DNA of 64,000 nt, taken from the NCBI RefSeq assembly GCF_011612585.1, contig NZ_CP050133.1, forward strand, positions 124,001 to 188,000, read 5' to 3'. Position numbers and translations under genes: made by a program. This document shows positions 54,160-63,921 of this stretch, piece by piece. The first letter of the stretch is position 1; the number at the start of each line of letters is the position of its first letter. Below the pieces are notes generated by a model. It was not told the origin of the DNA and made no database searches. It was given only the letters and a program-made list of their open reading frames with translations. The DNA comes from Streptococcus cristatus ATCC 51100 (GTDB taxonomy: Bacteria > Bacillota > Bacilli > Lactobacillales > Streptococcaceae).

Positions 54160-54250
54160 TGCCGTTTAAACGGTAGAAATACTCATTTTAGATGAATTGT
54201 GGAGCCGTTGCCGATTGGTAGCTCTGCGAGCTGAAATCTAAAAGAGGAAA
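54160..54250 (+). promoter_or_regulatory. Structured 5' leader of rpsB
   Basis: TTTTAGAT (54186-54193) pairs perfectly with ATCTAAAA (54236-54243), enclosing AGCTC-tgc-GAGCT and a GGAGCCGTTGCCGATTGG internal region. A palindrome CCGTTTAAACGG precedes it. The outer stem ends just before the ribosome-binding site. Autogenous S2-binding leaders are known for rpsB in several bacteria; equivalence here is inferred. Confidence 0.55.
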
Positions 54251-54273
54251 AAAACAAAAAGGAGAATTTACTC

Positions 54274-55056
54274 ATGGCAGTAATTTCAATGAAACAACTT
54301 CTTGAGGCTGGTGTTCACTTTGGTCACCAAACTCGTCGCTGGAACCCTAAGATGGCTAAGTACATCTTCACTGAGCGTAACGGTATCCACGTTATCGACC
54401 TTCAACAAACTGTAAAATACGCAGATCAAGCTTATGACTTCATGCGTGATGCAGCTGCAAACGATGCAGTTATCTTGTTTGTTGGTACTAAAAAGCAAGC
54501 TGCTGAAGCTGTAAAAGAAGAAGCAGAACGTGCTGGTCAATACTACATCAACCACCGTTGGTTGGGTGGAACTCTTACAAACTGGACAACTATCCAAAAA
54601 CGTGTTGCTCGTTTGAAAGAAATCAAACGTATGGAAGAAGAAGGAATCTTCGAAGTTCTTCCTAAGAAAGAAGTAGCACTTTTGAACAAACAACGTGCTC
54701 GTCTTGAAAAATTCTTGGGTGGTATCGAAGATATGCCTCGCATCCCAGATGTAATGTACATCGTTGACCCTCATAAAGAGCAAATCGCTGTTAAGGAAGC
54801 TAAGAAACTTGGTATTCCAGTAGTTGCGATGGTTGACACAAACACTGATCCAGACGATATCGATGTGATTATCCCTGCTAACGACGACGCTATCCGTGCC
54901 GTTAAATTGATCACTGCGAAAATGGCTGATGCTGTTATCGAAGGCCGTCAAGGTGAGGACGCTGTAGCGACTGTTGAAGCAGAATTTGCTGCAACTGAAA
55001 CTCAAGCAGACTCAATCGAAGAAATCGTTGAAGTTGTAGAAGGCGACAACGCATAA
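54274..55056 (+). CDS. rpsB: Ribosomal protein S2
   Basis: 260 residues. [36 protein letters not shown] and [20 protein letters not shown] are diagnostic. The acidic C-terminal tail is longer than in E. coli, as usual in streptococci. Codon use is strongly biased, as in highly expressed genes. Ribosome-binding site AAGGAGAAT. Confidence 0.98.
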   Translation: MAVISMKQLLEAGVHFGHQTRRWNPKMAKYIFTERNGIHVIDLQQTVKYADQAYDFMRDAAANDAVILFVGTKKQAAEAVKEEAERAGQYYINHRWLGGTLTNWTTIQKRVARLKEIKRMEEEGIFEVLPKKEVALLNKQRARLEKFLGGIEDMPRIPDVMYIVDPHKEQIAVKEAKKLGIPVVAMVDTNTDPDDIDVIIPANDDAIRAVKLITAKMADAVIEGRQGEDAVATVEAEFAATETQADSIEEIVEVVEGDNA

Positions 55057-55077
55057 TTTTCATAAGTCAATTAACCT

Positions 55078-55106
55078 AAAGGGGCGGGGCTCAGCCCGGC
55101 CCCTTT
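55078..55106 (+). terminator. Strong hairpin between rpsB and tsf
   Basis: AAAGGGGC-g-GGGC pairs with GCCC-g-GCCCCTTT around TCA; followed by ATTTAAA. It should lower tsf read-through or end rpsB mRNA. Confidence 0.8.
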
Positions 55107-55137
55107 ATTTAAAAATAGTAAACATAGGAGAAGAAAA

Positions 55138-56181
55138 ATGGCAGAAATTACAGCTAAGCTTGTAAAAGAATTGCGCGAAAAATCTGGTGCTGGTGTCATG
55201 GACGCTAAGAAAGCATTGGTTGAAACAGATGGTGACATCGAAAAAGCGATTGAATTGCTTCGCGAAAAAGGTATGGCAAAAGCAGCTAAGAAGGCTGACC
55301 GTGTTGCCGCTGAAGGTTTGACAGGCGTTTATGTGGATGGTAACGTTGCAGCTATCGTTGAAGTCAACGCTGAAACTGACTTTGTTGCGAAAAACGCTCA
55401 ATTTGTTGAATTGGTAAATGCTACTGCAAAAGTTATCGCAGAAGGCAAGCCAGCGAACAACGAAGAAGCATTTGCATTGACAATGCCTTCAGGTGAAACT
55501 CTTGAAGCTGCATACGTATCTGCAACTGCGACTATCGGAGAAAAAATCTCATTCCGTCGTTTTGCTTTGGTTGAAAAGACTGATGCTCAACACTTCGGTG
55601 CTTACCAACACAATGGTGGCCGTATCGGTGTTGTTTCAGTGATTGACGGTGGTGATGACGCTCTTGCGAAACAAATTTCTATGCATATCGCAGCGATGAA
55701 ACCAACTGTTCTTTCATACAAAGAATTGGATGAGCAATTTGTTAAAGATGAATTGGCACAATTAAACCACGCGATCGATCAAGACAATGAAAGCCGCGCT
55801 ATGGTTGACAAGCCAGCACTTCCACACTTGAAATATGGTTCAAAAGCTCAGTTGACTGACGAAGTGATTGCACAAGCTGAAGCTGACATCAAAGCTGAAT
55901 TGGCTGCTGAAGGCAAACCAGAAAAAATCTGGGACAAGATCATCCCAGGTAAAATGGATCGCTTCTTGCTTGACAACACTAAAGTTGACCAAGCTTATAC
56001 ACTTCTTGCACAAGTGTACATCATGGATGACAGCAAGACAGTTGAAGCTTACCTTGAATCAGTGAATGCTTCAGTAGTTGAGTTTGTTCGCTTTGAAGTT
56101 GGTGAAGGTATTGAAAAAGCAGCTAACGACTTCGAATCAGAAGTTGCAGCAACAATGGCAGCTGCTCTTGGCCAAAACTAA
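55138..56181 (+). CDS. tsf: Elongation factor Ts
   Basis: 347 residues. N-terminal UBA domain ([20 protein letters not shown]), core with [13 protein letters not shown] (the TDFV motif contacting EF-Tu). The extra C-terminal length is typical of streptococci. It recycles EF-Tu-GDP. Biased codon use like rpsB. Ribosome-binding site AGGAGAAG. Confidence 0.98.
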   Translation: MAEITAKLVKELREKSGAGVMDAKKALVETDGDIEKAIELLREKGMAKAAKKADRVAAEGLTGVYVDGNVAAIVEVNAETDFVAKNAQFVELVNATAKVIAEGKPANNEEAFALTMPSGETLEAAYVSATATIGEKISFRRFALVEKTDAQHFGAYQHNGGRIGVVSVIDGGDDALAKQISMHIAAMKPTVLSYKELDEQFVKDELAQLNHAIDQDNESRAMVDKPALPHLKYGSKAQLTDEVIAQAEADIKAELAAEGKPEKIWDKIIPGKMDRFLLDNTKVDQAYTLLAQVYIMDDSKTVEAYLESVNASVVEFVRFEVGEGIEKAANDFESEVAATMAAALGQN

Positions 56182-56194
56182 TCTAAGTTTATAA

Positions 56195-56237
56195 CAAAAA
56201 AAGATTGAAAAGAAATTATTTCTTTTCAATCTTTTTT
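56195..56237 (+). terminator. Terminator after tsf
   Basis: AAAAAGATTGAAAAGAAA pairs perfectly with its complement around TTA and is followed by a T run; long, AT-rich, bidirectional. Confidence 0.9.
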
Positions 56238-56264
56238 ATTATGCTTGCCTGAATAGTTCTTCTT

Positions 56265-56954
56265 TTAAATTGAGAAGAATTGACCTACGAGATAGGTGAC
56301 AGCCATGGTCAAAAGTCCGATAGTGAGGTTACGGATCATGGCATTTTTAATGGGTGCCTGTCCCAATTTTGCACTAGTATAGCCGGTTCCCAAGAGGGAA
56401 AGAGCTACAACAAGGACGGTCGCTGGAATCCTATAGGCAGCCGGAAGCAGAACGATGGTCAGCATAGGGAAGATTGCACCTATGGCAAAGGCTAGAAAGC
56501 TGGATATAGCTGCATGCCAAGGATTAGTGAACTCTTCGACCTCAATGCCGTACTTTTCCTCGACCAAGGCCTTGAGCGGATCCTGCAAGAAGGCACGATT
56601 GGTCAAGAGTTGGGCAGAAGTCTCGCACTCACCGTTTTGGACGTAGGAGGCGTAGAGCGACTGTCTGGCAATATCTGGATTTTTTTCCAAGAGTTCTCGC
56701 TCTCTAGCTACTGCAGCCTCCTCAGTGTCCTTCTGAGTGGAAACGGATACATACTCCCCGCCTGCCATAGAAAATGCACCTGCAAAGACAGCAGCCAGAC
56801 CAGATAGAAAGATAATCCAAACATCTTCCGTCGCACTGGCCACCCCGATGACCACCCCTGCGATAGAAATAATACCGTCGTTGGCCCCCAAAACCCCAGC
56901 CCGCAAAATATTCAGGCGTCCACTAAAATTTTTGTCAATCTTATGTTCTTCCAT
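56265..56954 (-). CDS. VIT/CCC1 family iron/manganese transporter
   Basis: 229 residues. The N-terminus LNILRAGVLGANDGIISIAG and the EYVSVSTQKDTEEA metal-binding segment are family signatures; five membrane helices with a cytoplasmic helical domain between helices 2 and 3. VIT1/CCC1 proteins move Fe2+ or Mn2+ out of the cytosol (into vacuoles in plants and yeast; by export in bacteria, by inference). A perfect PerR-type palindrome sits 20-50 bp before the start, linking it to peroxide/metal control. Monocistronic; its stop faces the tsf terminator. Confidence 0.9.
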   Translation of the reverse strand: MEEHKIDKNFSGRLNILRAGVLGANDGIISIAGVVIGVASATEDVWIIFLSGLAAVFAGAFSMAGGEYVSVSTQKDTEEAAVARERELLEKNPDIARQSLYASYVQNGECETSAQLLTNRAFLQDPLKALVEEKYGIEVEEFTNPWHAAISSFLAFAIGAIFPMLTIVLLPAAYRIPATVLVVALSLLGTGYTSAKLGQAPIKNAMIRNLTIGLLTMAVTYLVGQFFSI

Positions 56955-56973
56955 TCTAAAACTTTTCTCTTTT

Positions 56974-57004
56974 CTTTTTATTTATAATCATTATAAATAA
57001 AAAG
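56974..57004 (-). promoter_or_regulatory. 31-bp perfect palindrome containing a PerR box
   Basis: CTTTTTATTTATAAT-C-ATTATAAATAAAAAG is perfectly symmetric (15-bp arms, 1-nt centre). Its core TTATAATCATTATAA (56982-56996) matches the B. subtilis PerR box TTATAATNATTATAA at all positions. It overlaps the likely -10 of the VIT gene, so a repressor would block transcription. Confidence 0.8.
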
Positions 57005-57075
57005 AACGACGATAGCAAGTGAAAGTCGGAAAATGAGAAAAGTCCGACGATTTAAGGGAAAATTCCTATCAAAAA

Positions 57076-57098
57076 AGGAGCCGTTTTAAACGACTCCT
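57076..57098 (+). repeat. Left 23-bp direct repeat flanking the IS (duplicated terminator hairpin)
   Basis: AGGAGCCGTTTTAAACGACT+CCT is identical to 58638-58660. The sequence is itself an imperfect palindrome (GGAG.CGTTT/AAACG.CTCC). Confidence 0.88.
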
Positions 57099-58637
57099 CA
57101 GATTGAAGACAAACATTCCAAATGGTGTTTGTCTTTTTCTGTTTGTCAGGCTAATATTTCATCTTTTGATAGAATAATGGTCATTTGAACAAAATAAAAA
57201 GGCTTGTCCACCCTCATTTTTACTAGTTTTTTAAGATTCAAACACGCCAAAGTAAGCCCAACCTTATCTTCCATTTTGGACTTTCCTTTCTCTCTGGTGT
57301 ATCTCAAGTTATGATATTCCTTAGCAGTCCCAAAGAGTCGCTCAATTGTTTCCTTGCGCTTCTTATAAAGCTCCTTCATCCCTCTTTTGTGGCGAATCTC
57401 TTCACAAAATTCAAGGTCATCTTTCCATACATGTCTTGTGATGACTTTCTGCTGATTCTGGCTCTGGGTACAAACTGATGATAGGGGACAGGCGACACAT
57501 ACTTTTGGATCACTCTTATACTCACGGTAGCCTGCTCGGGTCGTCGTGCGATAGGTTAACACTTGGTTCTCTGGGCAGAGGTAACAGTCATAGAAGGCAT
57601 CATAAACAAAATCACCGGGCCTTAAGTTCCCTTTTACACCCTTGGGGCGGGTATAGGGAAAGACAGGGATGATGTTTCGCTCTAATAAATAATGAGCAAT
57701 AGCTGGGGTCTTATAGCCTGAGTCCGCAATAATGTAGCGTGGGGAGAAAGCTTCTATCTTTGAAAAAAGGGCAGGGAAAGCCTGACTATCGTGTACATTT
57801 CCTGCTTCAACACTATAAGCTAGTGCCCAACCATGCTTGTCACAAGCTACCTGGGCAGAATAGGCAAATACTTCCTTGTGTTGACCCTTGTGGAACCAGC
57901 CACTCTCTGGGTCTGTCCTTGAGATTTTCTTTTCTTTAGCCTCGCTTTCTTTTGCGGGCTTTAAGGACTTTTTTTCATGTTTCCTCCTATCTAAATCAAT
58001 CTCAACTTCCAATTGCTCACTCATAAATTTAGCTTGTTGGGCAACCATTTTCTTACGATATTTGTGACTGTTAGCTGCCGCTTTGATGTGAGTACCATCC
58101 ACAAATAGTTCCGAAGGATCAATTAAGCCAGCACATAAAGCTTGATGGAGCACTCGCGAAAATATCTCTGAAATTAATTCTTTATCTTGAAAACGACGAC
58201 TGTAATTCTTTCCATAGGTGGTAAAATGAGGGACCTTGTCATCCAAGCTTAGTCCAAGAAACCAACGATAAGCTACATTTACTTCAATATCTTTAATGGT
58301 TTGGCGCATGGAGCGAATGCCATAAAAACATTGAATCAAAGGGATTTTGACTAACATGACAGGATCGAGACTAGGACGACCATTATCTGGACTATAGGTG
58401 TCTTCTACCAAGTCATAGATAAAATCAAAATCAAGCTTTGAATCCACTTGGCGAAGAAAGTGATCCTCTGGGACCAATTCGTCGATCGTATAGAAGCCAT
58501 ATTGGCAGCGATGATAATCAGGTTTTTCTTTGTGAAACATAGAGAATACCTCACAATTCTTCTCACCTCTATTATACGACTTTACAAAAAGAAAAGCCCT
58601 TAGAAAAGTGTCTTCTAAGGACTTTGTCTTCAATCTG
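57099..58637 (-). mobile_element. IS1182-family insertion sequence, complete
   Basis: 1539 bp with 15-bp perfect terminal inverted repeats (CAGATTGAAGACAAA at 57099-57113; TTTGTCTTCAATCTG at 58623-58637) around a single intact transposase. It is flanked by a 23-bp direct repeat that is a hairpin. Insertion into palindromes with long or variable target duplications is reported for this family. It lies between the VIT gene and leuS. Confidence 0.88.
57146..58540 (-). CDS. IS1182-family DDE transposase
   Basis: 464 residues from ATG at 58540 (MFHKEKPDYHRCQYGFY) after GAGGTATTCTCT; an upstream in-frame start would extend into the IS end. N-terminal DUF772-like domain (LFVDGTHIKAAANSHKYRKK with the first Asp), ADSGYKTPAIAHYLL (second Asp), C-terminal zinc-like CPLSSVC and ETIERLFGTAKEYHNLRYTR (Glu region). 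No stop or shift, so probably active. Confidence 0.92.
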   Translation of the reverse strand: MFHKEKPDYHRCQYGFYTIDELVPEDHFLRQVDSKLDFDFIYDLVEDTYSPDNGRPSLDPVMLVKIPLIQCFYGIRSMRQTIKDIEVNVAYRWFLGLSLDDKVPHFTTYGKNYSRRFQDKELISEIFSRVLHQALCAGLIDPSELFVDGTHIKAAANSHKYRKKMVAQQAKFMSEQLEVEIDLDRRKHEKKSLKPAKESEAKEKKISRTDPESGWFHKGQHKEVFAYSAQVACDKHGWALAYSVEAGNVHDSQAFPALFSKIEAFSPRYIIADSGYKTPAIAHYLLERNIIPVFPYTRPKGVKGNLRPGDFVYDAFYDCYLCPENQVLTYRTTTRAGYREYKSDPKVCVACPLSSVCTQSQNQQKVITRHVWKDDLEFCEEIRHKRGMKELYKKRKETIERLFGTAKEYHNLRYTREKGKSKMEDKVGLTLACLNLKKLVKMRVDKPFYFVQMTIILSKDEILA

Positions 58638-58660
58638 AGGAGCCGTTTTAAACGACTCCT
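58638..58660 (+). repeat. Right 23-bp direct repeat flanking the IS
   Basis: Identical to 57076-57098. Followed by TTTCTTTG, so before insertion the site was a hairpin with A run on the left and T-rich run on the right: a terminator for leuS. Confidence 0.88.
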
Positions 58661-58695
58661 TTCTTTGTAATCACGATAATGTTGTAGCCAACTGA

Positions 58696-61197
58696 TTATT
58701 TCACCACAATATTAACCAGTTTATTTGGCACACTAATGACTTTCACGATTTCTTTACCAGCGATTTCAGACTTGATTTTCTCATCTGCCAGAGCGATTTC
58801 CTGCAATTCCTCACGGCTCAAGTCCTTTGCTACGACTAGTTTAGCACGAACTTTACCCTTGATTTGAACTACGATTTCGACCTCTGCCTCGACCAGTTTA
58901 CTCTCATCATAAGTTGGCCAAGCTACATAGGAAATGCTCTCGCCAGTTTGAGCGACTGCCTGCCAGAGTTCTTCAGCCAAGTGCGGTGCAAAAGGCGCCA
59001 GCAATTGAATAAAGCCTTTAGCGTATTCGACATAGAGCTTCTCTTCCTTGTTAGCTGCATTGACAAAGATCATGAGCTGGGCAATGGCTGTGTTAAACTT
59101 GAGCTCCTCAATCTGCTCTGTGACAGACTTGACTGTTTCGTTGTATACCTTGTCGAGAGCACCATTGTTATCCGCAACGATTTCTTTACTTGTAATCAAA
59201 CGGTAGACACGATCCAGGAACTTACGGCTACCTTCCAGACCTTCTTCTGACCAAGCGATGGATGCATCCAACGGCCCCATGAACATTTCATAGACACGAA
59301 GTGTATCGGCACCATATTGCTCCACTACATCGTCTGGGTTGACCACATTCTTCAGAGACTTAGACATCTTAGCTGGTGCCTGCTCTAGTTCTTCTCCAGT
59401 TTCGATATTGAAGAAAGAACCATCGCGTTTTTCCACCTTGTCTGTCGCCACTAGAGCACCGCGACTATCACGGTAGCTTGTTCCCAGAATCATTCCTTGG
59501 TTAAAGAGTTTTTGGAAAGGCTCTTTGGTCGGAACCACTCCGATATCATAGAGGAACTTGTGCCAGAAGCGGGCGTAGAGCAGGTGGAGCACAGCGTGCT
59601 CTGCGCCACCGATATAAATATCAACTGGCAGCCAGGCCTTGAGCAAGTCTTCGTCTGCTAATTTCTCATTGTTGTGTGGGTCAATGTAACGCAGGTAATA
59701 CCAGCTAGAACCAGCCCATTGTGGCATGGTGTTGGTTTCGCGGCGTCCTTTGACACCATCTTCCCGAGTCACTTCCAGCCAGTCAGTCAGATTGGCCAGA
59801 GGACTTTCACCGGTACCAGAAGGGCGGATATCCTTGGTTACAGGCAAGACGAGCGGCAATTCATTTTCAGGAACAGCCGTTGAGGTGCCATCTTCCCAAT
59901 GAATAATTGGAATCGGCTCACCCCAGTAGCGTTGACGGCTAAAGAGCCAGTCGCGCAGGCGATAAGTGACTTTTTCATTTCCGACACCTTCCGCTTCCAG
60001 CCAAGCAACCATCTTGTCAATAGCGGCAGCCTTGTCCAAGCCATCTAGGAAGCCAGAGTTAATATGCGGACCGTCTTCTGTGTAAGCAGCTTCTGCAACA
60101 TTGCCACCCTCTAGAACCGGAATAATCTCTAAATCAAACTGCTTAGCAAACTCCCAGTCGCGCTCGTCGTGTGCAGGAACAGCCATGATGGCACCTGTTC
60201 CGTAGCTTGCAAGCACATAGTCGGCAATCCAGATGGGGATTTCCTTGCCATTGACAGGATTGATGGCATAAGCTCCTGTCCAGACACCGGTCTTCTCCTT
60301 GGCTAAATCAGTCCGAGCAAGGTCGGATTTGAGGCTGGCTGCATGTTTGTAGTCTGCTACTGCTTGGGCTTGTTCTGCACTTGTAATGGCATCGACGAGA
60401 GCATGCTCCGGAGCTAAAACAGCATAGGTCGCACCAAAAAGAGTGTCCGGACGAGTCGTAAAGACAGTGAAGTCCTTGTCTGTGTCCTTAATCTTGAAGG
60501 TTACATTGGCACCGGTTGATTTCCCGATCCAGTTGCGCTGCATGTCCTTGATAGACTCAGTCCAGTCCAGCTCCTCCAAGTCATTGAGCAAACGTTCTGC
60601 ATAAGCTGTGATTTTCAGCATCCACTGACGCATAGGTTTGCGGACAACTGGATAACCACCGCGCTCAGATGTGCCGTCTGGCAGGACTTCCTCATTGGCA
60701 ATAGCCGTTCCCAGCTCTTCAACCCAGTTTACTGGCACTTCAGCTTCATAAGCCAGGCCTTTTTCGTAGAGCTTGGTGAAAATCCACTGGGTCCACTTGT
60801 AGTAGTTAGGGTCAGTCGTGTTAACTTCCCGATCCCAGTCGTAAGAAAAACCAAGCGCATTTATTTGGCGTTTGAAGTTGGCAATGTTTTCTGCTGTAAA
60901 GTCAGCCGGGTCATTGCCTGTATCCATAGCGTACTGCTCGGCTGGCAGACCAAAGGCATCCCAACCCATTGGGTGAAGGACATTGTAGCCTTGCGCGCGC
61001 TTGTAGCGGCTGAGGATATCCGTCGCTGTGTAGCCTTCAGGGTGTCCTACGTGCAGACCAGCTCCTGATGGATAAGGAAACATATCCAGCGCATAAAAGT
61101 TAGGCTTGTCCTTGTCCGTACCTGTCTTGAATGTATGGTGCTCAGCCCAGTATTTCTGCCACTTGGGCTCGATTTCTTTGTGATTGTAAGTTGCCAT
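58696..61197 (-). CDS. leuS: Leucyl-tRNA synthetase
   Basis: 833 residues, class I synthetase. HIGH-type motif HVGH ([15 protein letters not shown]), editing domain ([20 protein letters not shown]), and KMSKSLKN. Full length with C-terminal domain ending [11 protein letters not shown] at 61197 is 9 nt after GGAGAG; an ATG two codons earlier is too close. Extended -10 TGGTATAAT lies at 61249-61257 on the minus strand; no T-box leader is present. Confidence 0.97.
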   Translation of the reverse strand: MATYNHKEIEPKWQKYWAEHHTFKTGTDKDKPNFYALDMFPYPSGAGLHVGHPEGYTATDILSRYKRAQGYNVLHPMGWDAFGLPAEQYAMDTGNDPADFTAENIANFKRQINALGFSYDWDREVNTTDPNYYKWTQWIFTKLYEKGLAYEAEVPVNWVEELGTAIANEEVLPDGTSERGGYPVVRKPMRQWMLKITAYAERLLNDLEELDWTESIKDMQRNWIGKSTGANVTFKIKDTDKDFTVFTTRPDTLFGATYAVLAPEHALVDAITSAEQAQAVADYKHAASLKSDLARTDLAKEKTGVWTGAYAINPVNGKEIPIWIADYVLASYGTGAIMAVPAHDERDWEFAKQFDLEIIPVLEGGNVAEAAYTEDGPHINSGFLDGLDKAAAIDKMVAWLEAEGVGNEKVTYRLRDWLFSRQRYWGEPIPIIHWEDGTSTAVPENELPLVLPVTKDIRPSGTGESPLANLTDWLEVTREDGVKGRRETNTMPQWAGSSWYYLRYIDPHNNEKLADEDLLKAWLPVDIYIGGAEHAVLHLLYARFWHKFLYDIGVVPTKEPFQKLFNQGMILGTSYRDSRGALVATDKVEKRDGSFFNIETGEELEQAPAKMSKSLKNVVNPDDVVEQYGADTLRVYEMFMGPLDASIAWSEEGLEGSRKFLDRVYRLITSKEIVADNNGALDKVYNETVKSVTEQIEELKFNTAIAQLMIFVNAANKEEKLYVEYAKGFIQLLAPFAPHLAEELWQAVAQTGESISYVAWPTYDESKLVEAEVEIVVQIKGKVRAKLVVAKDLSREELQEIALADEKIKSEIAGKEIVKVISVPNKLVNIVVK

Positions 61198-61377
61198 AAT
61201 CATTTACTCTCCAACGATCTTTTCTGTGTTCTAGACACGTTTCTATCTATTATACCATTTTCAAGGGATTTTGAAAGTAACCGACGAAGGAGAATGAAGA
61301 AAATCTTTGCGGCTTGACCTTGACTTATTTTTAAAAACAAATAGAATGAAAGCAAGTTTAAAAAAGTGAGGTTGAGG

Positions 61378-61958
61378 ATGACAAGAAAGACTTTATTTCA
61401 GATTATTGAGCCCCATCAAAAGGAAAATGCGATTGAAAAATCCTATGATGTGCTTATGTTCCTGACTATTATTGTCAGCCTGATCCCCCTGACCACCAAA
61501 AGTCACACAGGAATCTTCATGTGGTTGGATTTTGTGTCAACGATTATTTTTGTTATTGACTACGTGCTTAGACTCGTTACTGCCGATTATAAATTGGAAA
61601 AAGGGAAGCTCTCTTTTTTCCTCTATCCTTTTACCTTTCTGGCGCTGGCTGATTTGCTCTGCATTTTGCCTTCCCTCTTTTTGTTGAATAATAGTTTGCG
61701 GCTCTTTTGGCTCTTGGCTACATCTTCATTTCTGCCCTTATCATTTTTAATGTCGAGCCTAGTACATTTCCTAATTTTTTTGACGCCCTCTACTGGGCAA
61801 CTATCTCCTTGACGACGGTTGGTTATGGTGATATTTATGCAGTTTCAACGACTGGAAAAATTATTACCATGATTTCTTCCTTTTTAGGAATCGCCATTGT
61901 GGCTCTGCCCGCTGGTATCATCACAGCCGGTTATATGAAAGAAATAAAAGAACTATAA
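61378..61958 (+). pseudogene. Voltage-gated-type potassium channel, internal deletion and frameshift
   Basis: The N-terminal part (residues 1 to about 115: ENAIEKSYDVLMFLTIIVSL, IIFVIDYVLRLVTADY, LPSLFLLNNSLRLF) is the S1-S3 region. It stops at 61812 in frame 1. The pore and last helix (ALGYIFISALIIFN, ATISLTTVGYGDIY with the TVGYGD filter, IAIVALPAGIITAGYM) continue in another frame from about 61707. The S4/S4-S5 arginine helix expected between them is missing. Deletion junction lies at a GGCTCTT direct repeat (61700-61717). No functional channel can be made. Confidence 0.85.
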
Positions 61959-62003
61959 AAACCTGTTCGGGAAGGCTCTAATGCCTTCCTGAGCAGGTTT
62001 TTT
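61957..62003 (+). terminator. Terminator between the channel pseudogene and pepO
   Basis: AAAACCTG-t-TC-g-GGAAGGC pairs with GCCTTCC-t-GA-g-CAGGTTTTTT; strong, usable in both directions. Confidence 0.88.
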
Positions 62004-62028
62004 GATTGATTAATTATTATTGAAGTTG

Positions 62029-63921
62029 TTACCAAATCACCACGCGCTCTTCTGGGCTACGCCACATGCCGTCTCCTTCTTGGACATCAAAGGTCGTAAA
62101 GAAGTCGTCAAAGTTAGGCAGTTGGACATTGGTCCGAAGTTTAGCGGGCGCATGGACATCGACGCTGGCTAGAAGCTTCATGTACTCTTCGCGCCCCTTC
62201 ATCCGCCAGATGCGGGCAAAGTTGGTGAAGAATTCCTCCGCAGAGAAATCGTCTTCTTTCTTGGCTGCTTCAAGAGCTGCTGCAATACCGCCCAAGTCCG
62301 CTACATTTTCTGAAACGGTCAGCTTACCATTGACCTTAGCACCGTAAGAATCTAGACCTTCGAACTGGTCAATGACTTTCTGAGTCCGCTCAGTAAAGGC
62401 TTGGTAGTCATGCTCCGTCCACCAGTTGTTGAGGCTGCCGTTTTCATCAAAGGAAGCGCCGTTGGTATCAAAGGCATGGGAAATCTCATGGGCAATAACC
62501 GCACCGATACCGCCATAATTGGCTGAAGAAGACTGGTGCAGGTCATAGAAAGGTGCCTGCAGGATAGCCGCTGGAAAGACAATCAGGTTTTTCTGAGGAT
62601 TGTAGTAGGCATTGACCATGTGGGCTGGCATTCCCCATTCTTTGTAATCCACGGGCTGGTTCCACTTGCTCCAACCATACTCAATTTCCACTTGTCGCAG
62701 TTTTTGAGCATTTTCGAAGAGGCTGAGATTTTCATCCACAAGCTTGTCTGCATAGCGCTCAGGCAGCTCCTCTGGGTAGCCGATATAAGGCTTGATGACA
62801 TTGAGTTTGACAATGGCCTTGTCCCGAGTTTCTGGTGTCAGCCAGTCATTGCTTGCGAGGCGTTCCTTGTAGACTTGGATCATGTTGGCTACCTTCTGCT
62901 CCACATCGGCCTTGGCTTCAGGGGAGAATTTTTGACCAGCATACCAGAGCCCGATGGCTTGATTGAAAGGCGCTTGAGCTAGGTAAAAGGCGGCTTTTTT
63001 CTTGTCTTGCGCCTGAGGTGTTCCAGATAGGGCGCGACGATAAGCGCCTGCTAGGACACGGATTTCGTCAGTCAAGTAGGCTTCAGCTGACGCGATAGCG
63101 TTAAAGATAAGCACGGCCTTGAGCAGGGGCCAAGCCTCTTCGCAGTAGAATTGGTCGGCAGCCTGCCAGAAACGCTCCTCCGGTACGATAATCTGGTCAG
63201 GAATTTGCCCGATGAGTTGGGTGAAGATGGCATCTAAAGGTAGATTCGGTGCTAAGGCCTTGAAGTCTTCCCACTTGTAAGGGTGGTAAAGCTTGGCATA
63301 TTCTGAGCTTTCCTCCCGTGACAGAACGACTTTGGCGATTCGAGCATCCAGTTCTAAAACCTTATCCAGCAAATCTTGGATTTCTTCTGCTGAAAATTCG
63401 AATTTTTGCAGCAAAGCTTCGGAAGACTCACGCCATTTTTTCAAGAGCTTGTCCTTTTGAGGATGCCCATCGGCATAGTAGGTTGTGTCTGGGAGAATAG
63501 TACCTGGTGCATCTGCCCAAAGGACATTAATACGGGCGTCCATAAAGTCAGGCGCCACACCAAAAGGAAAGAAATTGGGCTTGCCAGCCAGCTCAAACTC
63601 GGCAATCTTTGTGGTAAATTCTGCAAAGGAGTTGAGTGCTTGGTATTCTGCAATCAAAGGCAAAACAGGCTTGACACCGAGTTCTTCCCGCTTGTCATAG
63701 TCAGCAGCTAAACGATGGTACTTGATAAAGTTTTGCAAAATAGCATCATCAGGAACTTTCTCACCCCGCAGCCATTGATCAGTAGTGGAGAGCATCAGCT
63801 TTTCAATCTCATCTGACAAATCTGTGAAGCCGCCGGTTACAGGCTTGTCATCTGGGATAACCGCTGTTTTGGCCCATTCACCATTAATGGCATCATAAAA
63901 ATCATCTTGTAAACGTGTCAT
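62029..63921 (-). CDS. pepO: Endopeptidase O (M13 zinc metallopeptidase)
   Basis: 630 residues from ATG at 63921 (MTRLQDDFYDAINGEW). Zinc site VIAHEISHAFD (HExxH) and ENVADLGG (third ligand Glu, catalytic Asp); NAYYNP upstream is the substrate-binding strand of the neprilysin family. C-terminus ends RVVIW, typical. No signal peptide; pneumococcal PepO is nonetheless found at the surface and binds host proteins. Monocistronic; upstream region runs to the window end with a TATATC-type -10 near 63948. Confidence 0.95.
   Translation of the reverse strand: MTRLQDDFYDAINGEWAKTAVIPDDKPVTGGFTDLSDEIEKLMLSTTDQWLRGEKVPDDAILQNFIKYHRLAADYDKREELGVKPVLPLIAEYQALNSFAEFTTKIAEFELAGKPNFFPFGVAPDFMDARINVLWADAPGTILPDTTYYADGHPQKDKLLKKWRESSEALLQKFEFSAEEIQDLLDKVLELDARIAKVVLSREESSEYAKLYHPYKWEDFKALAPNLPLDAIFTQLIGQIPDQIIVPEERFWQAADQFYCEEAWPLLKAVLIFNAIASAEAYLTDEIRVLAGAYRRALSGTPQAQDKKKAAFYLAQAPFNQAIGLWYAGQKFSPEAKADVEQKVANMIQVYKERLASNDWLTPETRDKAIVKLNVIKPYIGYPEELPERYADKLVDENLSLFENAQKLRQVEIEYGWSKWNQPVDYKEWGMPAHMVNAYYNPQKNLIVFPAAILQAPFYDLHQSSSANYGGIGAVIAHEISHAFDTNGASFDENGSLNNWWTEHDYQAFTERTQKVIDQFEGLDSYGAKVNGKLTVSENVADLGGIAAALEAAKKEDDFSAEEFFTNFARIWRMKGREEYMKLLASVDVHAPAKLRTNVQLPNFDDFFTTFDVQEGDGMWRSPEERVVIW

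Noticed and set aside
54286..55005. 239-codon open frame antisense to rpsB
   Set aside because: A by-product of the strong codon bias of rpsB; Phe/Ser/Cys-rich, no start signals.
61204..61300. T-box leader ahead of leuS
   Set aside because: The distance from the -10 box to the start is only about 50 nt and no specifier loop or T-box sequence is present.
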